Positions 8,797 to 17,815 of a stretch of 64,000 nucleotides of DNA are shown here, one piece after another (positions within the stretch are counted from its first letter, which is position 1; each line of letters starts with the position of its first letter). This DNA is from Nostoc sp. UHCC 0926. Lineage in GTDB: Bacteria > Cyanobacteriota > Cyanobacteriia > Cyanobacteriales > Nostocaceae. The stretch is from positions 6,204,001-6,268,000 of the forward strand of contig NZ_CP117768.1 in assembly GCF_028623165.1 (NCBI RefSeq), given 5' to 3'. The notes beneath the pieces were generated by a model that was not told the origin of the DNA, did no database searches, and saw nothing but the letters and a program-made list of their open reading frames with translations. Both the position numbers and the translations under genes were made by a program.

Positions 8797-9939
8797 TTAA
8801 TTACGCTTCATTGTTACAGAATTTTGTAGCCAGCCTCGTTGCCAAAAAAAGAATAGCAAACCAAGTGCGATCGCAGCCATGACTGCCAAGCAAAGTGGAT
8901 AGCCCCAATACCAATTCAATTCAGGCATATTATATGGCGATTTTTCAGTACTGAAATTCATCCCATATACTCCGGCAATAAAAGTCAGTGGAATAAAAAT
9001 TGTTGAAACTATCGTTAGTACCTTCATGATTTCATTCATTTTATTACTCACTGCCGAAAGGTACACATCCATTAATCCAGATGCTAGTTCTCGGTAAGTT
9101 TCCACCATGTCCATCACTTGCACTGTATGGTCATAACAGTCTCGCAAGTAGATTCGCACTTCCTCACCAATCAAATCACTGCCATCTCGAATCAAAGAAT
9201 TAATTGCATCTCGCTGGGGCCAGATAGCACGACGCAGTTGCAGTAATTCTCGCCTAATTTTATAAATATTTTGTAGTGTTTGTGGGTTAGGTCTGACTAT
9301 AACCTCCTCTTCTAACTCTTCGATTCGCTCACCATAAAGCTCTAGCACTGGGAAAAAACCATCAATAATTGCATCTAACACGGCGTAAGCTAAATAATCG
9401 GCTCCCTGTTTGCGGATGATACCTTTGTTTTTTTCAATTCGCGATCGCACTCCTTCAAAACAATCATGTTCTGGTTCTTCTTGTACTGTCAGCAAATAAT
9501 TTTTTCCTAATATCAAACTCACTTGCTCGCTGTAAAAACCACATGTTTTTTCTTTTGCTACTACCATGCGGGCAATGAATAGCAATTGGTCTTCATAATC
9601 CTCTATTTTAGGACGCTCCGGTACATTAACTATATCTTCTAAAACTAGAGGAGGTAACTCAAAAACCTTACCCAATCGTTGTAATATATCTTGACTGCCT
9701 AAACCTTGTACGTCTACCCAAGAAATAGATTCCATCTCTAGATATGGGACACACTCCTCTGGGGTTGCTATTTGCTCACGGACGAAATTGGTTTGGTTAT
9801 AGTCAATCAAGAAAATTATTGGTGGCGGGGCATCCGCATCAATAAAAATGGTTCCAGGTAGAGTCCCTGGTTGGTGATAGAACTCATTTTCATATGGCCT
9901 AGTTACTATTTTGGAAGGGCGGCGCAGTTTTCGTGCCAT
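8797..9939 (-). CDS. corA: CorA-family magnesium transporter
   Basis: 380-residue inner-membrane divalent cation channel. A long cytoplasmic N-terminal domain with helices rich in Glu and Arg is followed by two C-terminal membrane segments. The family signature 'YGMNF' sits near residue 326 between 'FIAGV' and the loop before the last helix. Start is the ATG at 9939. Expected to import Mg2+ (possibly Co2+ or Ni2+) as a pentamer. It lies downstream of groL on the same strand, with a terminator between them, so it should have its own promoter. Confidence 0.93.
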   Translation of the reverse strand: MARKLRRPSKIVTRPYENEFYHQPGTLPGTIFIDADAPPPIIFLIDYNQTNFVREQIATPEECVPYLEMESISWVDVQGLGSQDILQRLGKVFELPPLVLEDIVNVPERPKIEDYEDQLLFIARMVVAKEKTCGFYSEQVSLILGKNYLLTVQEEPEHDCFEGVRSRIEKNKGIIRKQGADYLAYAVLDAIIDGFFPVLELYGERIEELEEEVIVRPNPQTLQNIYKIRRELLQLRRAIWPQRDAINSLIRDGSDLIGEEVRIYLRDCYDHTVQVMDMVETYRELASGLMDVYLSAVSNKMNEIMKVLTIVSTIFIPLTFIAGVYGMNFSTEKSPYNMPELNWYWGYPLCLAVMAAIALGLLFFFWQRGWLQNSVTMKRN

Positions 9940-10053
9940 TAGATATTACCTAATAGTTATTAGTCATTTGTCAGTCGTAAAAACAACGTTTATTTACGTT
10001 CAGCTACTTCCCAGCAATACAGATAACATATCGCCTCTAAATCAGCAATGCTA

Positions 10054-10087
10054 TAAAAAACAGTTTGCCTTAATTAAGACAAACTGC
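10054..10087 (-). terminator. Rho-independent terminator of groL
   Basis: On the minus strand CAGTTTGTCTT / AAGGCAAACTG form an 11-bp stem with an AATT loop, followed directly by a run of six T. It lies about 30 bp after the groL stop. Confidence 0.85.
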
Positions 10088-10117
10088 TTAAAAAATATTT
10101 ATCTGGGTGAGCAGAAG

Positions 10118-11794
<1,677 letters not shown>

Positions 11795-11826
11795 GTTTTA
11801 TTTCTTTAGCGCTTCCATTAGACAAT

Positions 11827-11853
11827 TTAGCACTCACAGCGCAAGAGTGCTAA
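11827..11853 (-). promoter_or_regulatory. CIRCE operator (HrcA binding site)
   Basis: Exact TTAGCACTC, nine-base spacer, GAGTGCTAA: the consensus CIRCE inverted repeat with no mismatch. It sits between groL and the divergent glycosyltransferase. Known function: HrcA represses chaperonin genes here until heat shock. Confidence 0.95.
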
Positions 11854-11936
11854 TCTCCCAACTGGCTCAAGTTACAAATGGAAATAAAAAAAATTGATTA
11901 ATATACAGGTGATGCTCATATTAGATACTGGCAGTA

Positions 11937-13034
11937 ATGCTTGATTGGGAGATGAATCTAGACAACTCCCTTAAGTCCCTTGGTATTGCCGACCCTAGCG
12001 GCACCGGCTGGTTGGCGGTAGTATTTACGTTCCTCTTGGCTTGCCTTGTAACTTGGCGTTTAATTCCGACAATCCGCAAATTCGCCTTGCGCGTAGGTTG
12101 GGCTGACCAACCCAATGCACGGCGACTCAATCGAGAACCTTTACCCAATGCAGGGGGGCTGGCTATCTACGCGGGTGTGATTGCCGCGCTGGTATTAGCT
12201 AGCCTTTTACGACCTATCGAACTCCAAAACGTATTGGCTCAGGTGCTGACTATTCTTTTGGGGGGTTCGATATTAGTCCTTGTGGGTTTTATCGATGATC
12301 AATTCGGCTTACCGCCCTCTGTTCGATTGTGGGCGCAAATTGTCACGGCCCTGTTGCTAGTCGCTAATGGTATCAGTGTCAAAGTTCTGTTTGGCACACC
12401 CATCGACTCGCTCCTGTCCATGTCGCTAACAGTACTATGGGTAGTAGGAATTACTAACGCCATCAACTTGATGGATGGTATGGATGGCTTGGCAGGAGGA
12501 ATCAGCTTTATTACCGCCATGAGTTTGTTGGGGGTTGCAGCCCAATTTAACAATCGGGCGGCGGCAATCTTGGTACTCGCAGCCTTGGGGGGTGCAGCAC
12601 TAGGCTTTTTGCGCCATAACTTCTATCCATCACGAATTATTATGGGTGATGCCGGAGCATACTTTTTCGGCTATGTGCTGGCAGCAACTAGTATTTTAGG
12701 CAAACTGCAACAAAACACAGTTTATGCGCTGATTCCCACGGTTTTATTTCTGTTGTTACCAGTGCTGGACACCACTCAAGTATTTGTGCGGCGGCTACTA
12801 GCAGGAAATAACCCTCTAAGTACTCCTGGCAAAGATCATCTGCACCACAGCTTACTTGCTTGGGGACTCTCCCAGCGTCATGCTGCATTTACGCTTTGGT
12901 CAATTACCTTAGTTTTCAACTTGCTGGCGATGAGAATACAAGGTATGAGTTTGGCTGTGATCCTGACTACCGCCAGTAGTATTATCATTCTTTTAGGCTT
13001 TACTGTCTGGCAAAGGATACGTCAACAGCCTTAG
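11937..13034 (+). CDS. WecA/MraY-family phospho-sugar:polyprenol transferase
   Basis: 365-residue polytopic membrane enzyme (about ten segments) of glycosyltransferase family 4, which moves a sugar-1-phosphate from a UDP-sugar to undecaprenyl phosphate. Diagnostic motifs appear in order: 'GFIDDQFGLPP' near 120, 'NAINLMDGMDGLAGG' near 178, 'NFYPSRIIMGDAGAYFFG' near 227, and the cytoplasmic 'GKDHLHH' loop near 300 that marks the WecA/TagO-like branch. It likely starts synthesis of O-antigen, exopolysaccharide or a wall glycan. Start ATG 11937; an ATG at 11952 is possible. It is divergent from groL and shares the CIRCE-containing spacer. Confidence 0.9.
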   Translation: MLDWEMNLDNSLKSLGIADPSGTGWLAVVFTFLLACLVTWRLIPTIRKFALRVGWADQPNARRLNREPLPNAGGLAIYAGVIAALVLASLLRPIELQNVLAQVLTILLGGSILVLVGFIDDQFGLPPSVRLWAQIVTALLLVANGISVKVLFGTPIDSLLSMSLTVLWVVGITNAINLMDGMDGLAGGISFITAMSLLGVAAQFNNRAAAILVLAALGGAALGFLRHNFYPSRIIMGDAGAYFFGYVLAATSILGKLQQNTVYALIPTVLFLLLPVLDTTQVFVRRLLAGNNPLSTPGKDHLHHSLLAWGLSQRHAAFTLWSITLVFNLLAMRIQGMSLAVILTTASSIIILLGFTVWQRIRQQP

Positions 13035-13487
13035 TTGCTTGTAGGGTGGGCATTGCAGTGCTAGCCCTACTCTGGTTTATTCTCAGCATGGTTAAGATAT
13101 TTTACCAATGGAAAGCTCTCCGTGTTCGGTCAGGATGATAGTAAAACTGAAGGTTGGCTCGAATCATTGATAGCGATTAAATCAGTTTAAGTCAGCGATC
13201 GCCATCTAAAATTGATGTCTTATACCATTTTGGATTGGGAATTGCCCTCTGTAACCAGGTTTTCAGAATCTATCTGTCACATTCTTTTTTAAAATTGGTA
13301 TTAGTCTTCGGCGTCAGACATCCTACGAAAATTACTTCGTTGCTATCTCACTTTTAGGTAATCAGCAGATACACGAGTTAGACGAAAGCTACACAAGCTT
13401 TAGAGTATTAGGATTAGCCTAGAGGATAAATACGGGTATATTTGCTAAAATTCGTTGATAATAACAGCTTTATTGGCTGTGAAGTTA
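13035..13487. other. Intergenic region, repeat-rich
   Basis: No gene seen. A stretch at about 13221-13302 begins ATACCATTTTGGATT and ends AAAATTGGTATTA, so it looks like a degraded MITE with ATACCA termini. The rest is AT-rich sequence leading into the 20-bp tandem array. Confidence 0.4.
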
Positions 13488-13653
13488 ATTTAGAAGTTCA
13501 AAACTCGATTTAGAAGTTCAAAACTCAATTTAGAAGTTGAAAACTTGATTTAGAAGTTGAAAACTCGATTTAGAAGTTGAAAACTTGATTTAGAAGTTGA
13601 AAACTTGATTTAGAAGTTCAAAACTTAATTTAGAAGTTGAAAACTCGATTTAC
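13488..13653. repeat. 20-bp tandem repeat array (8 copies)
   Basis: Eight head-to-tail copies of ATTTAGAAGTTSAAAACTYR (13488-13647) plus a broken ninth. Copies differ only at a few positions (G/C at base 12, C/T and A/G at the end). The 20-bp period is not a multiple of three, so it is not coding. It is followed by a GTTACGC/GCGTAAC hairpin (13684-13703) and a GTAGACGCGAT/ATCGCGTCTCTAC hairpin (13723-13747), the latter a plausible terminator for fabG. Confidence 0.9.
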
Positions 13654-13748
13654 GAGAGTGAACTACCTGAAATCAAATCGGTGCGTTACGCCGAAAGCGT
13701 AACACACCCTACGAAAATTGCTGTAGACGCGATTCATCGCGTCTCTAC

Positions 13749-14495
13749 TTAGGCCATTACCATACCGCCATCGACGTTAAATACTTGCCCGGTGATGTAG
13801 GTGGCGGCGGGATCGGCAGCGAGGAAGCGCACCATCCCAGCGACTTCTTCAGGCTGACCGAAGCGACCGAGTGGAATGTATTTCAGAATATCTTCGGAGT
13901 TGTTGAGATTGCTGGTCATGTCGGTGGCGATGAATCCAGGGGCGACGGCGTTAACGGTGATGCCGCGTGAAGCAAGTTCTTTGGCAACGCTTTTGGTGAA
14001 GCCGATTACACCTGCTTTGGCGGCACTATAGTTTGACTGACCTGGGTTGCCTATTTGCCCAGCAACGGAGGTAATATTAATAATCCGCCCCGATCGCTGC
14101 TTAAGCATGATTTTACTGACGGTGCGTGTACATAAGAAAACACCAGTTAGGTTAAGGTCTATCACAGCTTGCCAATCTTCTGGCTTCAAACGCAACAGCA
14201 GGGTGTCGCGGGTAATACCTGCGTTGTTGACCAAAATATCCACGCGACTGAACTTTTCGATGACGGTGTTAACTAGTGCGTCTACTTGCTCGATTTTAGA
14301 AACATCAGCTTGGATAGCGATCGCCTGACCTCCCGCATCTGTAATTTCTGTAACAACTGCCTCAGCAGCTGCACTTGAACTGGCATAATTGACAACTGCG
14401 ATCGCTCCCTGTGTGGCTAATTCAATTGCGATCGCTCGGCCAATTCCTCGTGAAGCACCTGTGACAATTGCGACTTTATCTTGTAATAGTGTCAT
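13749..14495 (-). CDS. fabG: 3-oxoacyl-[ACP] reductase FabG
   Basis: 248-residue short-chain dehydrogenase, the NADPH-dependent ketoreductase of fatty-acid elongation. Cofactor motif 'TGASRGIG' lies at residues 12-19, 'NNAG' at 90-93, and the catalytic set is Ser143, Tyr156 and Lys160 ('SNYSAAK'). 'PGFIATDMT' and the C-terminal 'GQVFNVDGG' are typical of FabG. Start ATG 14495. Length and motif spacing match the housekeeping enzyme rather than a secondary-metabolism reductase. No other fab genes are adjacent. Confidence 0.9.
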   Translation of the reverse strand: MTLLQDKVAIVTGASRGIGRAIAIELATQGAIAVVNYASSSAAAEAVVTEITDAGGQAIAIQADVSKIEQVDALVNTVIEKFSRVDILVNNAGITRDTLLLRLKPEDWQAVIDLNLTGVFLCTRTVSKIMLKQRSGRIINITSVAGQIGNPGQSNYSAAKAGVIGFTKSVAKELASRGITVNAVAPGFIATDMTSNLNNSEDILKYIPLGRFGQPEEVAGMVRFLAADPAATYITGQVFNVDGGMVMA

Positions 14496-15105
14496 TTAAT
14501 GTTCCTCAATCTTAGAAATACCGCGCTAATTATCTTATGGTGATTTGGGGAACATCTGAATATTGTCTGGATAAAATCTAACTAATGCAGGGTGACAATC
14601 TTGCTAGCATGATGCAATTGAGATAGTTAATAGATAATAAATAGATAAAGTTCTATGTCGTTTTTAGCTAGATATAACTCGATTAACACGAATTAACGTT
14701 TTACTATAATTAAATATCTATAGTTATTTGTCTGTTAATGGATGAATAACTTAAAGCCATATATTTTTGATTTAATTGTAGTTGCGACGCCTAATAGCCC
14801 GTCGTAGACATCGCCTGATCGGATAAACTAGGAAGTGTAGCAGCTACGCCCGTCGTAAACATCACTCTGGTGAACATCTGTATAATTATTTAGTTGGTCA
14901 GCATAGGTTTAAATACATATCTAATGCATATTCACAAACGCAAACAATATGTGACTTTTATTATTATTATTTAAGATTTTTGGCTGGGAAATCAGTCTAT
15001 ATTGATTAATCTAATCCTTTCCCAACAAAAACCCATGAATCTATACCGATTTTATTTTCTAAGAATTACCATTGAAACAAACAATTGAAAATCGGTGTGT
15101 GTCAT
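14496..15105. other. Intergenic region with REP fragments
   Basis: AT-rich. Two fragments of a common palindromic repeat (CCCGTCGTAGACATCGCC at about 14798 and CCCGTCGTAAACATCAC at about 14850) are present. It must contain the promoters of the divergent fabG and trxA genes, but none stands out. No RNA gene recognised. Confidence 0.4.
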
Positions 15106-15423
15106 ATGGCAACTAAAAAGCAATTTAACAGTTTTGAAGAGATGCTGTCTGCTTCTGATGTACCTGTATTAGTAGATTTTTACGCTGACTGGTGTGGTCC
15201 ATGTCAAATGATGGTGCCAATTTTAGAGCAAGTCAATGCTCAACTCAAGGATCGCTTGCAGATTGTCAAAATAGATACAGAAAAGTACACAGATTTGGCC
15301 AGTAAGTATGAAATTTCCGCTCTACCAACTCTAGTACTATTTAAGCAGGGTCAGCCTGTGGAGCGGATAGAAGGAGTGATGCAAGCACCGCAGTTGGTGC
15401 AATATCTACAAACAAAGATTTAA
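15106..15423 (+). CDS. trxA: Thioredoxin
   Basis: Redox protein of 105 residues from the ATG at 15106. A TTG-initiated seven-codon extension to 15085 is possible but matches nothing in the family. The active site is 'WCGPC' (Cys30/Cys33), with the buried Asp24, and the cis-Pro loop 'SALPT' near residue 75. It is a single classical thioredoxin domain without a signal peptide, so cytoplasmic: it reduces disulfides in target enzymes with electrons from ferredoxin- or NADPH-thioredoxin reductase. A hairpin terminator follows 30 bp downstream, so it is monocistronic. Confidence 0.93.
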   Translation: MATKKQFNSFEEMLSASDVPVLVDFYADWCGPCQMMVPILEQVNAQLKDRLQIVKIDTEKYTDLASKYEISALPTLVLFKQGQPVERIEGVMQAPQLVQYLQTKI

Positions 15424-15451
15424 TAAGGCTTAGAATTTGGATTTTGGTTCT

Positions 15452-15480
15452 TAGAGGCGCGAAATGTCGCGTCTCTTTCA
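15452..15480 (+). terminator. Terminator after trxA
   Basis: GAGGCGCGA and TCGCGTCTC form a 9-bp stem (one G-T pair) with an AATG-type loop, followed by TTTC. A second GTAGGGGCG-type hairpin lies at 15497-15530. Confidence 0.7.
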
Positions 15481-15671
15481 GTAGATAGTAATCAGGTGTA
15501 GGGGCGTACAGCTAGCTGTGCGCCCCTACACTGTTTGATTGAGCTGCTAGCAGATAAAACCTTAAGTAAATATTAAGCATATTTGCTTATACGTCTAGAG
15601 AAAGTAGTTTAGAAATTAATATCGCTATATTGTATAGATATAAAAAAATATCTTGACAATAAAAGCAGTTT

Positions 15672-15836
15672 ATGGATAATAAGCAAGAAAGACTTGACAA
15701 AGCCTATATCTGGGCGAATATTGATTTTGATAAAGTTAAACATAGAATAAATGCGGTAACTAGCCAGGTTGAGCGGGTTATACAAAAGTACCAACTTTCA
15801 AATCCAACTGGTAACTCAGGCAAAAAAAACAATTAG
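15672..15836 (+). CDS. Small hypothetical protein (54 residues)
   Basis: A 54-codon frame from ATG 15672 to TAG 15836, composed like a real polar helical protein ('LDKAYIWANIDFDKVKHRIN'). No family recognised. It stops four bases before the left inverted repeat of the bracketed transporter region. Against it: no Shine-Dalgarno sequence, and a good promoter (TTGACA at 15653-15658, 16-bp spacer, GATAAT at 15675-15680) overlaps the ATG, which would place that transcript's start inside the frame. Confidence 0.4.
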   Translation: MDNKQERLDKAYIWANIDFDKVKHRINAVTSQVERVIQKYQLSNPTGNSGKKNN

Positions 15837-15840
15837 GTTA

Positions 15841-15859
15841 GGGACTTCCAAGGAATAAA
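15841..15859 (+). repeat. Family C terminal repeat, left copy of transporter bracket
   Basis: GGGACTTCCAAGGAATAAA, identical over 19 bases to the inverse copy at 17432-17450. Eighteen bases further in both copies carry AATGAYAATCATTATGA. The pair encloses the MFS gene. Confidence 0.85.
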
Positions 15860-15961
15860 ATCACCATTTATCAGAATGACAATCATTATGAGGTGGGGTA
15901 AATTCAATTAGGAGGGAAAATTTTGGGTGGAGAGGAGTGTTGATAGAATTAACTGATTCAG

Positions 15962-17185
15962 TTACTCTTGATCTAATTTCAGTAGAGGAATTAGAAGCCA
16001 GCAAAGCATTGTAAATACGGCACTGATAATGACAAGAATGTAAACTGGAACGCCCCAACTATATAAGTAACCTCCTAAAATGGGGCCTGGTTGTTTAACT
16101 AGGTTATACACTGACATCAGCAGTGCGTAGGTTGCAGCTTCTACACCGACAGGACAAGATCTTGCTGCAATTTCTAAGACACCCAGCATGGCTATCATGC
16201 CAGAAAATCCAAAAAATAGACTAACCAAGATAGCGCTCTGAGTATTGTGTATAAATAATAAACCGAGCGTAGAGACAGAAGTTAACCCAATTGCTAGATT
16301 TAGCAGTAGCTGTCGAGAAATCCTAAAGGCAAAGATGCCAAAAACAAGCGCGCCTAAACCATTGGTCAAAGCTTCAAATGTACCCAAAATCCCTATAAAT
16401 TGAGCGTCAAACTTCAAAGCATCCTTGTAGTAATATACAAGGTAATTTACTAGGGATGGGACGAGAGTGAACTCAAGGCAAGCAATAAAGCCCATAACAG
16501 CGAGAAACTGTCGCGACTTTACTGCTAACCAAATAGATTTCAGATTATTTTTAACTGAAACAGTTTTTTGCTGCTTTTTTTCATTTGCAAGTAATAGGAA
16601 GGTTGCAACTAAACCAATCAATGGTACAATTGCAGTGAGCAGAAACGCCATCGATAGATTAGAATTTTGAGCAAGCCAGCCGCCGATATAATACAGCAGA
16701 GCTTGACCAAAACTTAGAGCTGTCCATTGAGTTGCCTGTAAGCGAGCCGTGTTGTTGGAAATCCTGCCTTGAACGAGCATTATTTTATCTGTAAGTACGT
16801 CGCTAAAGGCGATGAATAAATTGACTAAAATTAGACCGATCGCTAGTAAGGAAATCGTGTTAACTTGAAATCCGCCTAATCCTAACAAGACAGCAAGCGT
16901 TAGGGCGTAGCAGATAAAAAAGTAGCTTTTGAACTGATAGCCAAATATTAAAACAGCATCTCCAATTATTCCGTAAAGTGGTCTAACTAACCAGGGAATG
17001 AAAATTAAACTGCTAAAGGATGCCAACTGTGCTGGTGAAAGTCCAAGGCTCTCTTTTAGATAAATAGTCAGCGGAAGACCGAAAAGTCCTGGATTACATC
17101 CGTAAGTTTGAATTAAGTAAAACAGGGCCATGATGCCAATAAGTTGCTGTATTGTCATCGAATCTTCCCTAGTAGTGTTGGACAT
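15962..17185 (-). CDS. MFS transporter, BT1/folate-biopterin-transporter-like
   Basis: 407-residue protein with about twelve hydrophobic segments and a central charged loop ('ANEKKQQKTVSVKNN'). The N-terminal pattern 'GLPLTIYLKESLGLSP' and 'WLVRPLYGIIGD' fits the BT1 (folate-biopterin) branch of the major facilitator superfamily. Start ATG 17185 is preceded by AGGTAA. A Fur-box-like palindrome and a 17-bp hairpin lie in its leader, and an SLH porin gene follows upstream on the same strand, so an iron-linked export or import role is possible. The substrate is not determined by sequence; an ordinary pterin or folate carrier remains an alternative. Confidence 0.8.
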   Translation of the reverse strand: MSNTTREDSMTIQQLIGIMALFYLIQTYGCNPGLFGLPLTIYLKESLGLSPAQLASFSSLIFIPWLVRPLYGIIGDAVLIFGYQFKSYFFICYALTLAVLLGLGGFQVNTISLLAIGLILVNLFIAFSDVLTDKIMLVQGRISNNTARLQATQWTALSFGQALLYYIGGWLAQNSNLSMAFLLTAIVPLIGLVATFLLLANEKKQQKTVSVKNNLKSIWLAVKSRQFLAVMGFIACLEFTLVPSLVNYLVYYYKDALKFDAQFIGILGTFEALTNGLGALVFGIFAFRISRQLLLNLAIGLTSVSTLGLLFIHNTQSAILVSLFFGFSGMIAMLGVLEIAARSCPVGVEAATYALLMSVYNLVKQPGPILGGYLYSWGVPVYILVIISAVFTMLCWLLIPLLKLDQE

Positions 17186-17326
17186 TAGTTACCTGATTTG
17201 ATTGAGCCGCCAAACTTCATAATAGAGCTAATACCTAGCGGCCTAACGGGACGAGCTTTATCCTTTTTCACAACACTAAACATTTGTTGCACTTCCAACT
17301 AACGTTTGTTTTTCATTGATACTTGA

Positions 17327-17369
17327 GGGGTGAAGAGGCGGTTACCGTCGGCAACCGCCTCTTCACCCC
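17327..17369 (-). promoter_or_regulatory. Long perfect hairpin in the transporter leader
   Basis: GGGGTGAAGAGGCGGTT (17327-17343) and its exact complement (17353-17369) form a 17-bp stem with a nine-base loop. It lies between the Fur-box-like site and the MFS start, so it would be in the transcript leader. No T-run follows on the minus strand within a few bases, so a classical terminator is doubtful; attenuator, mRNA-stability element or mobile repeat are alternatives. Confidence 0.75.
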
Positions 17370-17373
17370 CTTC

Positions 17374-17391
17374 ATAATGATTATCATTATT
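17374..17391 (-). promoter_or_regulatory. Fur-box-like palindrome
   Basis: ATAATGATTATCATTATT closely matches the Fur consensus (GATAATGATAATCATTATC). Its position about 190 bp upstream of the MFS start suits iron-dependent repression from a promoter at this site. A second, weaker AATGACAATCATTATGA lies at 15877-15893, downstream of the gene. Confidence 0.7.
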
Positions 17392-17431
17392 GTTGAAATT
17401 TGGACTCTTGGTTTTTGTTTTTGTTGAGTAA

Positions 17432-17450
17432 TTTATTCCTTGGAAGTCCC
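17432..17450 (-). repeat. Family C terminal repeat, right copy of transporter bracket
   Basis: Inverse copy of the 15841-15859 repeat (TTTATTCCTTGGAAGTCCC on the plus strand). Related termini occur at 22587/22784 and 24422/24527, which define short MITE-like elements. Confidence 0.85.
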
Positions 17451-17766
17451 TTATCTGTAGGGTGATGTTTACGATGGGCTATTCGGTGTCGCACTTTCTG
17501 AATCGCACCAGTTTTGCACAACAGATTTTGGGAAAAGCGATTATATTTTTGTCAAACAACAAATAATATTATTATTCGATAATCGTCCACCGAGTTTCTA
17601 CTTAATTTATTAGTCATTATTTTCTCCTCGACACTCCTTTTAAAGATGTGACTAATAGATTGCCAAAGCATGGGGGAGGGGAGTGTTTGCTTTACTCAAA
17701 TGCAGGGTGGGGTTCTTTATTGTTGATTTATGCAAGAGGTCTACTGTAAACTTTGTTATCTAATCT

Positions 17767-17795
17767 CAAAATCCCCCAAAAAATTGGGGGATTTT
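17767..17795 (-). terminator. Hairpin terminator after the porin gene
   Basis: AAAATCCCCCAA / TTGGGGGATTTT form a 12-bp stem with a short AAAA loop about 20 bp after the porin stop; the stem itself ends in TTTT. Confidence 0.75.
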
Positions 17796-17815
17796 GACTG
17801 CCTACTCCCAATCTC

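Noticed and set aside
13488..13653. CRISPR array
   Set aside because: Repeats are head-to-tail with no spacers; the same holds for the 34124 and 47584 arrays. No cas genes in the window.
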